The position numbers and the translations under genes were made by a program. Shown piece by piece: positions 34,943 through 44,364 of a DNA stretch of 64,000 bases. The notes beneath the pieces were generated by a model. That model was not told the origin of the DNA. It made no database searches and saw only the letters and a list, made by a program, of their open reading frames with translations. The DNA comes from an uncultured Paracoccaceae bacterium (lineage in GTDB: Bacteria > Pseudomonadota > Alphaproteobacteria > Rhodobacterales > Rhodobacteraceae): the NCBI GenBank assembly GCA_947495795.1, contig CANMAI010000010.1, positions 1 through 64,000 on the forward strand, written 5' to 3'. How positions within the stretch are numbered: the first letter of the stretch is position 1; every line of letters starts with the position of its first letter.

Positions 34943-35933
34943 CGGCGTTGATCCATTCCGTGATGAGATCAAGCGCATCGGGGGCATAGGCGCGGCGACC
35001 TTCCAGAGCGAAGCGCCATTTTGTGGTGCGGGGCCAGTCCGTTGTGAGTTGATGGTTGTAAGTGCCCGCCTTGAGCAGGCCGTGGGTGGCCTAGGGCAGG
35101 ATGATAACTGCCGGCGCGTGCGCGCCGGGCAGCAGGCGCCGGTACGCATTTGCATTCTTCAGCGGATCGACGTTCAGATCCTCGGCTCCCCAGAGCGCGA
35201 GCACCGGGCCGGGCATCGCCTTGAGGGCATCGGAGGCGTCCGCCGTGTAGGCACGCTGTACAAAGTGGTGCCTCTGCGGGCTCATGCCGGGTGGCGACGA
35301 GATTGCGTTTTCCGCAAAGGCTACGTCATTCCTGGCGCGCGTACGGGCGATCTGGCGCGCCACGTCCTCTGGTGGCAGGCCTTCCGCCTCCAGCCTCCGT
35401 TTTTGATAGTAGGCACCCTGATCGCGCCAGTTGAGGGCGGGGCCGATCAGGATGGAGAAGGCCGGGCGGGTGCGGTATGCCGCTTCGGGTACGACCCAGC
35501 CGGCTTGTGAGAAACCGAGAAAGCCTGTGAGATGTCCTTTTGCGCGGATTGCCTGATACGCGGCCTCCGCTTCGGCTGTGCGGGCCTCCATCGACTGATC
35601 GAGCCAGTTGCCTGTGCTCTCGCCCGTTCCCGGCTTGTCCCAGGTGAAAACGCCGATACCGGCATCGAGAAGGGTGCTGATGAGCGGCAGGTAGCCATCA
35701 TCGGAGAAGCGTGTTTGAGGACCGTCGCCATGGACGAAGATCGCCACGGAAGGGTTGGGCGCTTCGGGCAGGAGGAGTGTGCCTGCGAGTGTGTTTGGGC
35801 CGGACTGGAAGGCGACGTTTTGGCTGGTGCGGGTGCTGATGTCGAAATCCGCGAGGCCTTGCAGTGCAGCGAGGCCGAGCACGATCAGGGCGATGGCGGG
35901 CGCTGCGATCCAGAGCAGGGTCTTGCGGCGCAT
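34908..35933 (-). pseudogene. alpha/beta hydrolase interrupted by an in-frame TAG
   Basis: From 35933 the frame encodes 280 residues: an N-terminal membrane or signal segment (residues 5-28), VHGDG at 68-72, the nucleophile elbow GFSQAG with Ser142, and LWGAED with Asp252. It then meets TAG at 35091-35093. Beyond the TAG the same frame continues for 60 more codons, beginning ATHGLLKAGTYNHQL and ending SPPTN with TGA at 34908-34910. The expected catalytic histidine is in ATHGLL, after the stop. So the full gene spans 341 codons and the amber codon removes the histidine. A GAG or CAG to TAG change would explain it; a sequencing error or read-through are alternatives. Confidence 0.85.
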
Positions 35934-35984
35934 GATGGGCCTCCCCTTTGCAGATCGGTATGGGAAGGAGCGATTTCAAGCGTA

Positions 35985-36860
35985 TCAGAGGCGGATGAGC
36001 GTGCCTGCGCCATGTTCCGTGAAAAGCTCCAGCAGGCAGGCGTGGGGGGTGCGGCCATCGAGGATGACAACCGCGCGGGTGCCGCCTTCGAGGGCCGTGA
36101 GGGCCGTTTCCGTTTTGGGGATCATGCCGCCTGCGATGGTGCCATCGGCGGTGAGATCGCGGACGTGATCGGCGGTGAGCTGTGTGATGACATCGCCCTC
36201 TTTATCCTTCACGCCAGCAACATCGGTGAGGAGGAGCAGGCGATCTGCGTTCATCGCAGCGGCAATGGCCCCGGCGGCGGTATCGCCATTGATGTTGAAG
36301 GTCTCTCCGCTTGCGCCGGTGCCGAGGGGGGCGACGACGGGGATGAAATCCGAATCGAGGAACGAGCGCAGGACAGCCGGATCGACCTTCACGGGGTTGC
36401 CAACGAGGCCGATATCCTCACCATCGGGGCCGGGGAGACGCTCGCAGATCATGAGGTTCGCGTCCTTGCCTGAGAGGCCGACGGCTTTGCCGCCCTGTGT
36501 GTTGATGGCCTGCACGATGCGCTTGTTAACCGAGCCGGAGAGGACCATTTCGGCCACTTCCATGACCTCTGGCGTTGTGACGCGGCGGCCGCCCTTGAAC
36601 TCCGTGGGGATGTTCAGACGTTCGAGCATCTGGTTGATCATAGGGCCGCCGCCATGGACGAGGACGGGCAGGAGGCGGCATTGTTTCATCAGGACGATAT
36701 CGCGGGCGAAGCGTTCCATTGCGGCATCATCACCCATGGCGTTGCCGCCGAATTTGATGACGACAATGGCACCGTCGTAGCGCTGGAGATAGGGGAGCGC
36801 TTCGGAGAGGGTGCGGGCGGTGGCGAGCCAGTCTCTGTTCATGGCGGCGGATTTCTCCAT
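35985..36860 (-). CDS. argB: acetylglutamate kinase
   Basis: The 291-residue product has [13 protein letters not shown] near residues 32-44, [17 protein letters not shown], and the C-terminal [19 protein letters not shown] segment, all typical of ArgB. It phosphorylates N-acetylglutamate, the second step of arginine biosynthesis. The extended N terminus ([24 protein letters not shown]) fits arginine-inhibited forms with an N-terminal helix, but sensitivity is inference. A GGGAGAAG ribosome-binding site precedes the start. Confidence 0.96.
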   Translation of the reverse strand: MEKSAAMNRDWLATARTLSEALPYLQRYDGAIVVIKFGGNAMGDDAAMERFARDIVLMKQCRLLPVLVHGGGPMINQMLERLNIPTEFKGGRRVTTPEVMEVAEMVLSGSVNKRIVQAINTQGGKAVGLSGKDANLMICERLPGPDGEDIGLVGNPVKVDPAVLRSFLDSDFIPVVAPLGTGASGETFNINGDTAAGAIAAAMNADRLLLLTDVAGVKDKEGDVITQLTADHVRDLTADGTIAGGMIPKTETALTALEGGTRAVVILDGRTPHACLLELFTEHGAGTLIRL

Positions 36861-36963
36861 TGTCTTCTCCCTCGTGGTCGCCGGGTTTTAACCGGGAAAT
36901 CAGATGCCTGCTAGTGGAATGCGGGAAGGATGATAAAGTGCGGTGGGCTTTATGGAGAATGGG

Positions 36964-37506
36964 ATGCGCTTGATTCTGGGGTTGGTGGTTGCGGCGGGAC
37001 TGGCGGCTTGCACGCAGGAGATGAGCGAGACGGAGCGGCGGGCGGAGTGTGTGGAGGCGTTCCAGCGGTATGACAGGGAAGTGATACTGGACCGGCCCTC
37101 GGAGAGTGCCATTGTGCGGCGGGTCGTAGGTGATGTGGATATCGGGCCTGATTTCCGGAGCGTGCGGGAAAGCCGACTTCGGACCTTGCGGTGCTATGAG
37201 AGCCTTGAAGGGCTGGAGGAGGCGGCGCGGCTTGGGCAGCGGTTCAATGCGGCCGGGACGGGGCGATTGGCGGAACCGGAATACCTGCATGCCGGACTCG
37301 TGCGCTCCAACGGGCAGGCTGCGGTGCTGAAGCGGTTTTTCACCGATCTTGGATACCGGGTGCGTGATGTGGGTGCGCCAAAGGTCGGGCGGCGGGTTTT
37401 TGTGGGGCCTTTGGAGACGGTGGAGGCGCGGCGGGGTGCGGAACAGCTGGCGCGGTTGGCGGACCTCACCTCCGTCTATACCGTAACACGGCTGCCCTGG
37501 CCTTGA
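36964..37506 (+). CDS. lipoprotein with SPOR-like C-terminal domain
   Basis: The 180-residue product has a lipoprotein signal MRLILGLVVAAGLAAC with the lipidated Cys16. The C terminus has the SPOR-like pattern YLHAGLVRSNGQAAVLKRFF followed by KVGRRVFVGPLETVEARRGAEQLARL. SPOR domains bind denuded peptidoglycan at division sites. I chose ATG 36964 because GGAGA lies 5 nt upstream; GTG 36943 and ATG 36952 are possible. It is divergent from argB and ends 5 nt before GTTAAC element copy 3. Confidence 0.75.
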   Translation: MRLILGLVVAAGLAACTQEMSETERRAECVEAFQRYDREVILDRPSESAIVRRVVGDVDIGPDFRSVRESRLRTLRCYESLEGLEEAARLGQRFNAAGTGRLAEPEYLHAGLVRSNGQAAVLKRFFTDLGYRVRDVGAPKVGRRVFVGPLETVEARRGAEQLARLADLTSVYTVTRLPWP

Positions 37507-37511
37507 GCGGC

Positions 37512-37529
37512 GGTGGGTTAACACCCACC
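37512..37529 (+). repeat. GTTAAC palindromic element, copy 3 (after the SPOR lipoprotein)
   Basis: GGTGGGTTAACACCCACC starts 5 nt after the lipoprotein gene's stop, in the same orientation as the gene. With copy 4 it forms an inverted pair 36 nt apart between two convergent genes. Confidence 0.88.
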
Positions 37530-37565
37530 TTACTCAGAGGCTCAGAGGGGTGTTCTTCGTTGTAG

Positions 37566-37583
37566 GGTGGGTGTTAACCCACC
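37566..37583 (-). repeat. GTTAAC palindromic element, copy 4 (after engB)
   Basis: On the minus strand this reads GGTGGGTTAACACCCACC followed by CTACAAC, 4 nt after the engB stop and in the same direction as engB. The element and its flank match copy 1 over 25 nt. Confidence 0.88.
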
Positions 37584-37587
37584 GTTC

Positions 37588-38244
37588 TCACGACGCTGCC
37601 AATGTCGCGATGGCTGACCGGAGCGTCGCGATGCCCGAGCCTTTTTCGGAGCTTGTCATGATGATCTCCGGATAGGCGGCTGGGTGTTTGGCGAGGGCTT
37701 CGCGGACGCCCTTCATGATCTTTTCTAGCTCGGAGGACTTTGGTTTGTCCGTCTTTGTCATCACCACTTGAAAGGTGACGGCGGTGGTGTTCAGGAGCTT
37801 CATGATCTCCTGATCCACTTCTTTCACGCCGTGGCGGCTGTCTATCAGGAGAAAGACACGGCGAAGTGTTGGGCGGCCGGAGAGGTAGGCTTTGAGGAGG
37901 CGTTGCCATTTCTCCACGACTTTGAGGGGTGCCTTTGCGTAGCCGTAGCCCGGCAGATCGACGAGATAGATTTCCGAGAGCGTGAAGAAGTTGATCTCCT
38001 GCGTTCGGCCGGGCGTGTTGGAGGCGCGGGCCAGGCCTTTGCGGCCTGTGAGCGCATTGATGAGGGTGGATTTTCCGACATTTGACCTGCCAGCAAAGCA
38101 GACCTCCAGTCGGTCTGCTTCTGGAAGGCCATCCATCGCGACGACGCCTTTGAGGAAATCCGAGTTTTGGGCGAAGAGGTGGCGGCCCGCTTCGGTGGCG
38201 AGCGCATCTGGCTCTTCGGCGATGGTGAAGATCTCGGCGGACAT
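37588..38244 (-). CDS. engB: ribosome biogenesis GTP-binding protein EngB/YihA
   Basis: The 218-residue product has the GTPase motifs GRSNVGKS at 52-59, DLPGYG at 96-101 and TKTD (about 163-166). This small GTPase acts in large-subunit maturation, and homologues are essential in several bacteria. It is on the minus strand downstream of the yidC and MOSC genes, with a 198-nt gap between in which I see no gene. Confidence 0.95.
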   Translation of the reverse strand: MSAEIFTIAEEPDALATEAGRHLFAQNSDFLKGVVAMDGLPEADRLEVCFAGRSNVGKSTLINALTGRKGLARASNTPGRTQEINFFTLSEIYLVDLPGYGYAKAPLKVVEKWQRLLKAYLSGRPTLRRVFLLIDSRHGVKEVDQEIMKLLNTTAVTFQVVMTKTDKPKSSELEKIMKGVREALAKHPAAYPEIIMTSSEKGSGIATLRSAIATLAAS

Positions 38245-38442
38245 GGGGCGCGGCCTGCTGTTAAAATGAGCCGCTGGCGCGGCGTTTCTATGAGCTTTCC
38301 CTTTGCTGGCGCAAAGATAAAGCGGTTGGTGCCTTGCATAGACGTGTGTACGGAGTTTGAAAACCGGTTGGGCGTTGCAAAACGGCCGGAATATCAGGAG
38401 CGATGACTTAGCCTTGCTGATAGCTTGGCTGACATCTGCGCC

Positions 38443-39174
38443 TCACGAGATCAGTGTGATTGGATCTCCGGGCCTGATGGGGCCGGACTTTGTGACTTCT
38501 GCGAAGACGCCGAAATCCTTGTGGCCCCAGTTCTCTTCGAGAAGTTTGAGGGTTTGCGTATCCGGCTTGCCGGTGGCCGGGTTGGCCATTGTGGCGGTGC
38601 AGCGCTCTATACGGTCGGTGATTTTGAGCTCGGCCTCTCCGATGCGGAGGGTTCTGCCCATCCAGTTCCATTCCTCCCAGGGGGCTGCGCCTTCAAGCCA
38701 GAGATTGGCGCGGAAGCGGCGGCGCTCCAATTCTTTGCCCGCCTTATGGGAGAGAGCGTCGAGGGAGGACTGGCTGAGGAGGGAGAGCCAGGGATTTTTG
38801 TTATCTGTCATGCCTGTGGCTGCTGGTACGAGCTTGGCTGGCGCGGCGCGATTGGCTTCCGTAAGGGGGGTGAGCCATGCGATGAGATCTTCTGCATCGC
38901 CCGGGAGTGAGATGGCGAGGCTTGCCTGGTCAGGGTGGTGGAGGGTGAGCTGATCGCCTTCACCTTCGCAGGTGATGGCCATGAGCCGCGGGGCCTTTCC
39001 GCCGCGGATGAAGTTGCTGCAATGGGACCAGCCATCGCTGAGTTTCGCGGCTTCGTGGGCGACGGCCCATCGTCTGTCTCCTGCGAGGATCCGGCCCTTT
39101 TCGAGCAGCGCTTCTGCGAGATCTTGAACGCCAACGGACTTTATCGGGTAGCGGGAAATCTGGGCGAGGTGCAT
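38443..39174 (-). CDS. MOSC-domain protein
   Basis: The 243-residue product has the MOSC N-terminal barrel (ISRYPIKSVGVQDLAEALL, then AGDRRWAVAHE) and the C-terminal MOSC domain with FRANLWLEGAAPWEEWNWMGRTLRIG and the conserved cysteine in RIERCTATMANP. MOSC proteins bind molybdenum cofactor or sulfur, as in YcbX/YiiM-type detoxification. Its start is immediately after the yidC stop. Confidence 0.9.
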   Translation of the reverse strand: MHLAQISRYPIKSVGVQDLAEALLEKGRILAGDRRWAVAHEAAKLSDGWSHCSNFIRGGKAPRLMAITCEGEGDQLTLHHPDQASLAISLPGDAEDLIAWLTPLTEANRAAPAKLVPAATGMTDNKNPWLSLLSQSSLDALSHKAGKELERRRFRANLWLEGAAPWEEWNWMGRTLRIGEAELKITDRIERCTATMANPATGKPDTQTLKLLEENWGHKDFGVFAEVTKSGPIRPGDPITLIS

Positions 39175-40995
39175 TTATTCTGCGCTCTTGTCGCGTTTGA
39201 AGCTGGCTATGATGTTGCCGAAGACATCCGGCTTGGCACCCTGGCTGCGCATGATTGTGTATTGCTGGATAAAGGTGATGACGTTGTTTGCCGTCCAGTA
39301 GAGCACGAGGCCGCTGGCGAAGGTGCCGAGCATGAACATGAACACCCAGGGCATCCATGCGAAGACCATGGCCTGCGTTTTATCCGTGGGGGACGGGTTC
39401 AGCTTTTGTTGCATCCACATCGTGACGCCCATGAGGATGGGCAGAACGCCGATGGAGAAGATGGCAAAGAGCGAGCCCGGCTCTGGCGGGGTGAAGGGCA
39501 GGAGGCCGAAGAGATTGAGGAAGGAGCTGGGATCTGGTGCTGAGAGATCCTTGATCCAGCCGAAGAAGGGGGCATGGCGCAATTCGATCGTGACGAAGAT
39601 AACCTTGTAGAGCGAAAAGAAGATCGGGATCTGAACCAGGATAGGGAGACAACCCGAGGCGGGGTTTGCCCCTTCTTTCTTGTAGAGGGCCATCATCTCC
39701 TGCTGGAGTTTCGTGCGGTCGTCGCCCGCGCGTTCCTTGATCTTCTCCATCTCGGGCTGAAGCATCTTCATTTTCGACATGGAGACGTAGGATTTGTAGG
39801 CCAGCGGGAAGAGGAGGGTTTTGAGCAGAAGTGTAAGGCCGAGGATGGCGAGGCCCATATTGCCGATCCAGAGGTTGAGATAGTGGAGCGCCCAGAAGAT
39901 CGGCTTGGTGAGGAAGGCGAACCAGCCCCAATCGATCGCATCGACGAACTGGTTGATGCCGAGGTTTTCCTGATAACCGCGAATGGTCTCCCATTCCTTG
40001 GCACCGGCAAAGAGGTAGGATGTGGTTTCCGTTCTGCCGCCTGCCGGGATTTCCACGACGTTGTAGCGGAGTTCCGTTTGATACGTGTCGTTGGCGCCGG
40101 TGTATTTGACGACGGCGTTGGCAGGTGTGTTTTTCGGCGCGACGAGTGTCGCCATCCAGTATTGATCGGTAAAGCCGATCCATCCGGTTTCCGTGAAGGG
40201 TGTTTTCTCGACGGGGCCGCCTTCGGCCACATTCACCTCAAGGTCGGTGATATCATCGTAATGCATTTCCGTCAGCGTGCCATCAGCGGCGGAGACGAGG
40301 CCTTCGTGCAGGACGAAGAAGTTGATGAGATCGGGGAGGCCCTGACGTGCGAGGATGCCGTAGGGAAACATGCGAACGGGTGCCTCGGTAGTGTTTTCCA
40401 CCGATTGGGTGACGGTGAACATGTAGTCTTCGTCCACCGCGATGGTCTTGCGGAAGGTGAGGCCGTTGCCGTTTTCCCAGATGAGAGAGAGGGGCGTGTT
40501 CTCATCGAGCGTGGCGGCCCCCTCGATCTGCCATTCGGTGAGGGCGCCTGGCACATCTTCCGGAGCGAGGCCGCCTGCGCCAGCCCAGCCGTGGACAGCG
40601 TAATAGGCATCGGGGCCGCCTGCTGGGGAAAGGAAGGTGACGATATCCGCGTCCTCATCCTGGGTTTCGCGGTAATCGGTGAGGCGCAGATCATCTATCC
40701 GGCCGCCGGTGAGCGATATGGACCCTGTGAGGCGAGGGGTGGAGATTTCCACGCGCTCGGTGCGGGCGGCGGCTGCCGCGCGCGTTTCTTCGGGTGTGGC
40801 GGGAAGGGCGCCAGGCACCTGGACCTCGCCTGTGGCACTAGGCGGTACCAGCGTGCCATCGGGGGCGACGACGGGTGCCTCCGCGGTGGGCTGAAGCTGT
40901 TCGCCGCTGGGTGGCGGGAAGAGAACAAACCAGACAAGGATGACCAGAAAACTCAGGGCCGTTGCCAAAATCAGGTTCTTATTCTGATCGTCCAT
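39175..40995 (-). CDS. yidC: membrane protein insertase YidC
   Basis: The 606-residue product begins MDDQNKNLILATALSFLVILVWF, an N-terminal membrane anchor, followed by a Pro/Ala-rich linker, the periplasmic beta domain (about residues 75-345) and the conserved C-terminal insertase helices (YKSYVSMSKMKMLQPEMEKIKERAGDD; GCLPILVQIPIFFSLYKVIF). YidC inserts inner-membrane proteins alone or with SecYEG. I placed the start at 40995. The upstream 273 nt hold no gene that I can support; a small AGGGCC/GGCCCT hairpin lies there. Confidence 0.96.
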   Translation of the reverse strand: MDDQNKNLILATALSFLVILVWFVLFPPPSGEQLQPTAEAPVVAPDGTLVPPSATGEVQVPGALPATPEETRAAAAARTERVEISTPRLTGSISLTGGRIDDLRLTDYRETQDEDADIVTFLSPAGGPDAYYAVHGWAGAGGLAPEDVPGALTEWQIEGAATLDENTPLSLIWENGNGLTFRKTIAVDEDYMFTVTQSVENTTEAPVRMFPYGILARQGLPDLINFFVLHEGLVSAADGTLTEMHYDDITDLEVNVAEGGPVEKTPFTETGWIGFTDQYWMATLVAPKNTPANAVVKYTGANDTYQTELRYNVVEIPAGGRTETTSYLFAGAKEWETIRGYQENLGINQFVDAIDWGWFAFLTKPIFWALHYLNLWIGNMGLAILGLTLLLKTLLFPLAYKSYVSMSKMKMLQPEMEKIKERAGDDRTKLQQEMMALYKKEGANPASGCLPILVQIPIFFSLYKVIFVTIELRHAPFFGWIKDLSAPDPSSFLNLFGLLPFTPPEPGSLFAIFSIGVLPILMGVTMWMQQKLNPSPTDKTQAMVFAWMPWVFMFMLGTFASGLVLYWTANNVITFIQQYTIMRSQGAKPDVFGNIIASFKRDKSAE

Positions 40996-41268
40996 CAGAC
41001 GCTCCACACCGCTCCAAACTCATTGCAGCGTTCAACAGGGCTGGGGCGGAAAGGTCAAGGGCCATTGGCCCTGTGGAGCGTGTAAGCGAGGGTGGCAAGA
41101 TGCAGATCAGTTTCCTTTGGTAAGATGCTGGTGAGACAGCCGGGCTCGGGCAATCGGGTGAGGTGCTGGGCCAAAGATAAGCACCTGAATCGCCGAAACT
41201 TGGATCTGCGCCCTCGCGGTTCCTGCGAATGGTGTCTCAGTTTGATTTGCAAACGCTTCAGGTGCAGG

Positions 41269-43323
41269 TCAGACAGCGATGGAGCGCGAGCCGCGTTGAT
41301 CACGAGTGCGGAGGTTGTGGGCCTCGATCCAGTCATGCGTGTCTTCCAGAGCCATGGGTTTGGCAAAGAGATAGCCCTGGATCGCGAAACAGCCGAGCTT
41401 GCGCAGGGCGTCTGCCTCCTCTTCCCGCTCCACGCCCTCGGCGAGAATATCGAGGCCGAGACTGCGGGCGAGATGCATCATAATCGAGACCATCTGCTGA
41501 TTGTCGCTGCGCTTGTCGATATCGGTGATGAAGGAGCGATCTATTTTTATGCGGTGCGCGTGGAAGCGTCGCAGGCCGGTGACGGAAGCGGACCCGGTGC
41601 CGAAGTCATCAAGATCGATGCGAAAGCCGTTGTCTGAAAGCGCCTGAACGGTGTGCACGATCTGATCCTGATCGTTTTCCACATGGATGGTTTCGAGAAC
41701 TTCTATCGCCACACGTTCGGGCGTGAGATTGTGCGTGTCCAACTCCCACTTGAGATACTCCACCAGCTTGGTGTTCTGAAGTTGCGCCTTTGAGAAATTG
41801 ATACCCACCTGCGAGATGCCGTAGCCCGCCTTGTCCCACTGCTGAAGGGCTGTGAGGCTCTGCTCCAGCATTTTTTCGCCGAGGAGATCATCAAGGCCGA
41901 GATCTTCGGCGATGGGCAGAAACATACCGGGTGAGAGGAGCCCGCGCGTCGGGTGGTACCAGCGTACCAGCGCCTCGAACCCGGTGATGCGGTTTGTACG
42001 CATGTTGATCTGAGGCTGAAAATGGGCGCGGATCTCGCCACGCTCCAGCCCGCACTGAAGATCCTCTGCCAGTTTCTGGCGTTCAGCGTGCCGTACGCGG
42101 AGCTCTTCCGAATAGCGGATATGGGGGTGAGTGGGCGAGAGGAGCGCTTGGTCATGGGCCAATTGCAGCGCCGAAAGCGTCTGATCGGTATCCTCCGTGC
42201 CGGTGAAGACGTGAAAGCCTGTGATAACGCGCAGCTGGATACGGTGGCCGGCGACAGACAGAGGGGCCTCGAAGCTCTGCTCGATCTCTTTGATGCAATC
42301 GGGCAACTCGCTTGCCGATTGGACATGATCCCTCACGACAAAAAATTGCGCCTGACCGAGATGGGCCATGAAAACTCCGTCGTGCTTCTCTCTCTGCATA
42401 TGCAGTGCGAGGGCAGCCGTAAGTTCGCGTGTGAAGGCCTCATCCGGTATCTGGCGGGATTGGCTGAGGGAGAGAAAGCGAACCATGAGCGCCATTTTGG
42501 GTGGTGCGCCCTCTGGAGTGCTTTCCTGCAACCCGCGCAGGAATTGGTGAAGGCCAAGCTGGTTCGGAAGATTGGTCGCCGGGTCGCGCAGCGCTGTTTG
42601 CTGTATTTCTGCCTCTGCATTAGACAGGCGATCCTGATTCTCGGACAGCCGCTGCTGCAGGGGCCGAAACACGAAAAGCCCGATGAAGAGAAGCGTGATC
42701 AGGACAATCACGAGATTGACCGTCTCTATAATGTGGGTGATTCTATGCGTTGTGCGGTAATCCTCCGCAAAATGCGCGCTGATCTCGCGGATCACTCTTG
42801 CAAGCCCGGTGTCTCGCATCGCTGTCAATCGCTCAACTGATGCATCAACCTCAGCTTGCGTTTTTGCTGCCAGCAGTTGATCAATTCCGGCGCTGAACCT
42901 CTTGATCCGTGGGGTCAGGCGTCTGCTGGCCAACTCTCCGCATGCTTCAAGTTTGTGATCGGACAGCTGATTGGAAATGAATTGGCTGAGCGCCTCCATT
43001 CCCGTGAGAGATTCGGGAACAAATTCTGCCTGCTTGGCATCGAGTGATTTCTGAAGGGTTTCGATCCTCGCAATCAACTCTTCCCCCTGATCTTGCGTAT
43101 CTTCCAGGTCGTGCTGCAACAGGTGTGCGGATGCGACGATGCGGTGAATGAGATCGGATTGCTGCGTGACTTTATCCGCAAATTCCGAGATATGACGCGC
43201 CTGCTCGAGCCGCGTGACCGTGAGCCCGTGGAGCAGGATGAGCAGGCACCCGAGAGCCGGGAGTGCTATCTTGTAGGACTGAACAACCTTACGGATGAAG
43301 TGATGCACAAACGCTCTTTCCAC
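41269..43323 (-). CDS. membrane GGDEF-EAL protein, probable c-di-GMP phosphodiesterase
   Basis: The 684-residue product has membrane helices at about 17-36 and 201-219, flanking a helical periplasmic sensor region. A GGDEF-like domain (about 245-400) has lost the GGDEF motif (HLGQAQFFVV at 321-330). The EAL domain (about 420-670) keeps its catalytic residues: EALVRW at 450-455, Asn509, EVLE at 541-544, DDFGTGSAS at 572-580, KIDRSF and AEGVE. It should hydrolyse c-di-GMP, lowering sessile signals; the sensed ligand is unknown. Its promoter is probably in 43324-43381, just after ttcA. Confidence 0.88.
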   Translation of the reverse strand: MERAFVHHFIRKVVQSYKIALPALGCLLILLHGLTVTRLEQARHISEFADKVTQQSDLIHRIVASAHLLQHDLEDTQDQGEELIARIETLQKSLDAKQAEFVPESLTGMEALSQFISNQLSDHKLEACGELASRRLTPRIKRFSAGIDQLLAAKTQAEVDASVERLTAMRDTGLARVIREISAHFAEDYRTTHRITHIIETVNLVIVLITLLFIGLFVFRPLQQRLSENQDRLSNAEAEIQQTALRDPATNLPNQLGLHQFLRGLQESTPEGAPPKMALMVRFLSLSQSRQIPDEAFTRELTAALALHMQREKHDGVFMAHLGQAQFFVVRDHVQSASELPDCIKEIEQSFEAPLSVAGHRIQLRVITGFHVFTGTEDTDQTLSALQLAHDQALLSPTHPHIRYSEELRVRHAERQKLAEDLQCGLERGEIRAHFQPQINMRTNRITGFEALVRWYHPTRGLLSPGMFLPIAEDLGLDDLLGEKMLEQSLTALQQWDKAGYGISQVGINFSKAQLQNTKLVEYLKWELDTHNLTPERVAIEVLETIHVENDQDQIVHTVQALSDNGFRIDLDDFGTGSASVTGLRRFHAHRIKIDRSFITDIDKRSDNQQMVSIMMHLARSLGLDILAEGVEREEEADALRKLGCFAIQGYLFAKPMALEDTHDWIEAHNLRTRDQRGSRSIAV

Positions 43324-43381
43324 GCTGGGAGTGCATATCGTTGTGCGAGATATTTGCTAAGGCAGCGTAAAGGCCTGCAAA

Positions 43382-44212
43382 TTATCTTGATTTCCGTGTG
43401 AGGGCTGCGAAGTCGAAATGGTTCGGGTCGAGCAGGTGGCTCGGATTCATATTGGTCAGCGCCTTGAAGATCACCTGACGGCGACCGGGGTGGTTGGCCT
43501 CCCACCCATCGAGAAGCTGTTTGATCTGCTGGCGTTGCAGCCCATCCTGGCTACCGCAAAGATCGCAGGGGATGATAGGGTAGTTCATCGCCTTGGCGAA
43601 TTTATCGCAATCGGCTTCGGCCACATGGGCAAGGGGCCTGTAGAGGTAGAGATCGCCCTCATCATTCACCAGCTTGGGCGGCATGGAGGCAAGCTTGCCG
43701 CCGTGAAAGAGGTTCATGAAGAAGGTTTCCAGCGCATCGTCCCTGTGATGGCCGAGCACGACGGCGGAGCAGCCCTCCTCGCGCGCGATGCGGTAGAGAT
43801 GCCCGCGGCGGAGGCGGGAGCAGAGCGAGCAGAAGGTGCGGCCCTCGGGGATCTTGTCCATCACGACGGAATAGGTATCGCGGTATTCGATGCGGTGCGG
43901 CACGCCGCGTTCCTCGAGGAATGCGGGGAGGACAGTGGCGGGGAAGCCCGGCTGGCCCTGATCCAGATTACAGGCGAGAAGATCAACGGGCAGGAGGCCG
44001 CGCCACTTGAGCTCATGGAGAATGGCGAGAAGCGTATAGCTGTCTTTTCCGCCGGAGAGGCAGACGAGCCAGCGCGCGCCCGGCTCGATCATACCGTATT
44101 GCTCGATAGCCTCGCGGGTATTGCGCACGAGCCTTTTGCGGAGCTTCTTGAACTCCGTTGTGGTGGGCGCGCCGCGAAAGAGCGGGTGGATTTCGTTGGT
44201 ATCATCAAGCAT
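43382..44212 (-). CDS. ttcA: tRNA 2-thiocytidine biosynthesis protein TtcA
   Basis: The 276-residue product has the PP-loop SGGKDS at 53-58, Cys128 and Cys131 in [11 protein letters not shown], and Cys216 in IPCDLCGSQ, the pattern of TtcA, which thiolates C32 of tRNA using an [4Fe-4S] cluster. I placed the start at 44212 ([14 protein letters not shown]), as the upstream frame lacks homology. It is divergent from the lipoprotein hydrolase gene at 44365. Confidence 0.94.
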   Translation of the reverse strand: MLDDTNEIHPLFRGAPTTTEFKKLRKRLVRNTREAIEQYGMIEPGARWLVCLSGGKDSYTLLAILHELKWRGLLPVDLLACNLDQGQPGFPATVLPAFLEERGVPHRIEYRDTYSVVMDKIPEGRTFCSLCSRLRRGHLYRIAREEGCSAVVLGHHRDDALETFFMNLFHGGKLASMPPKLVNDEGDLYLYRPLAHVAEADCDKFAKAMNYPIIPCDLCGSQDGLQRQQIKQLLDGWEANHPGRRQVIFKALTNMNPSHLLDPNHFDFAALTRKSR

Positions 44213-44364
44213 GATCGCGGCATATAGCGTTCGCTTTGACGGAACAAGTGGGGGTTTCGGGGGATGGTGGGGTTTCTGCGGTACCTGCTTAAGGATTGCT
44301 TGGAAAAGTTGCGTGATAGCCGGGAGACCGCCGGTGATGCTTCTGCAATTTCGGCACCAGCGCG

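Noticed and set aside
39574-41085. A 503-codon plus-strand open frame opposite yidC
   Set aside because: YidC is certain on the minus strand, and the plus frame has no recognisable features.
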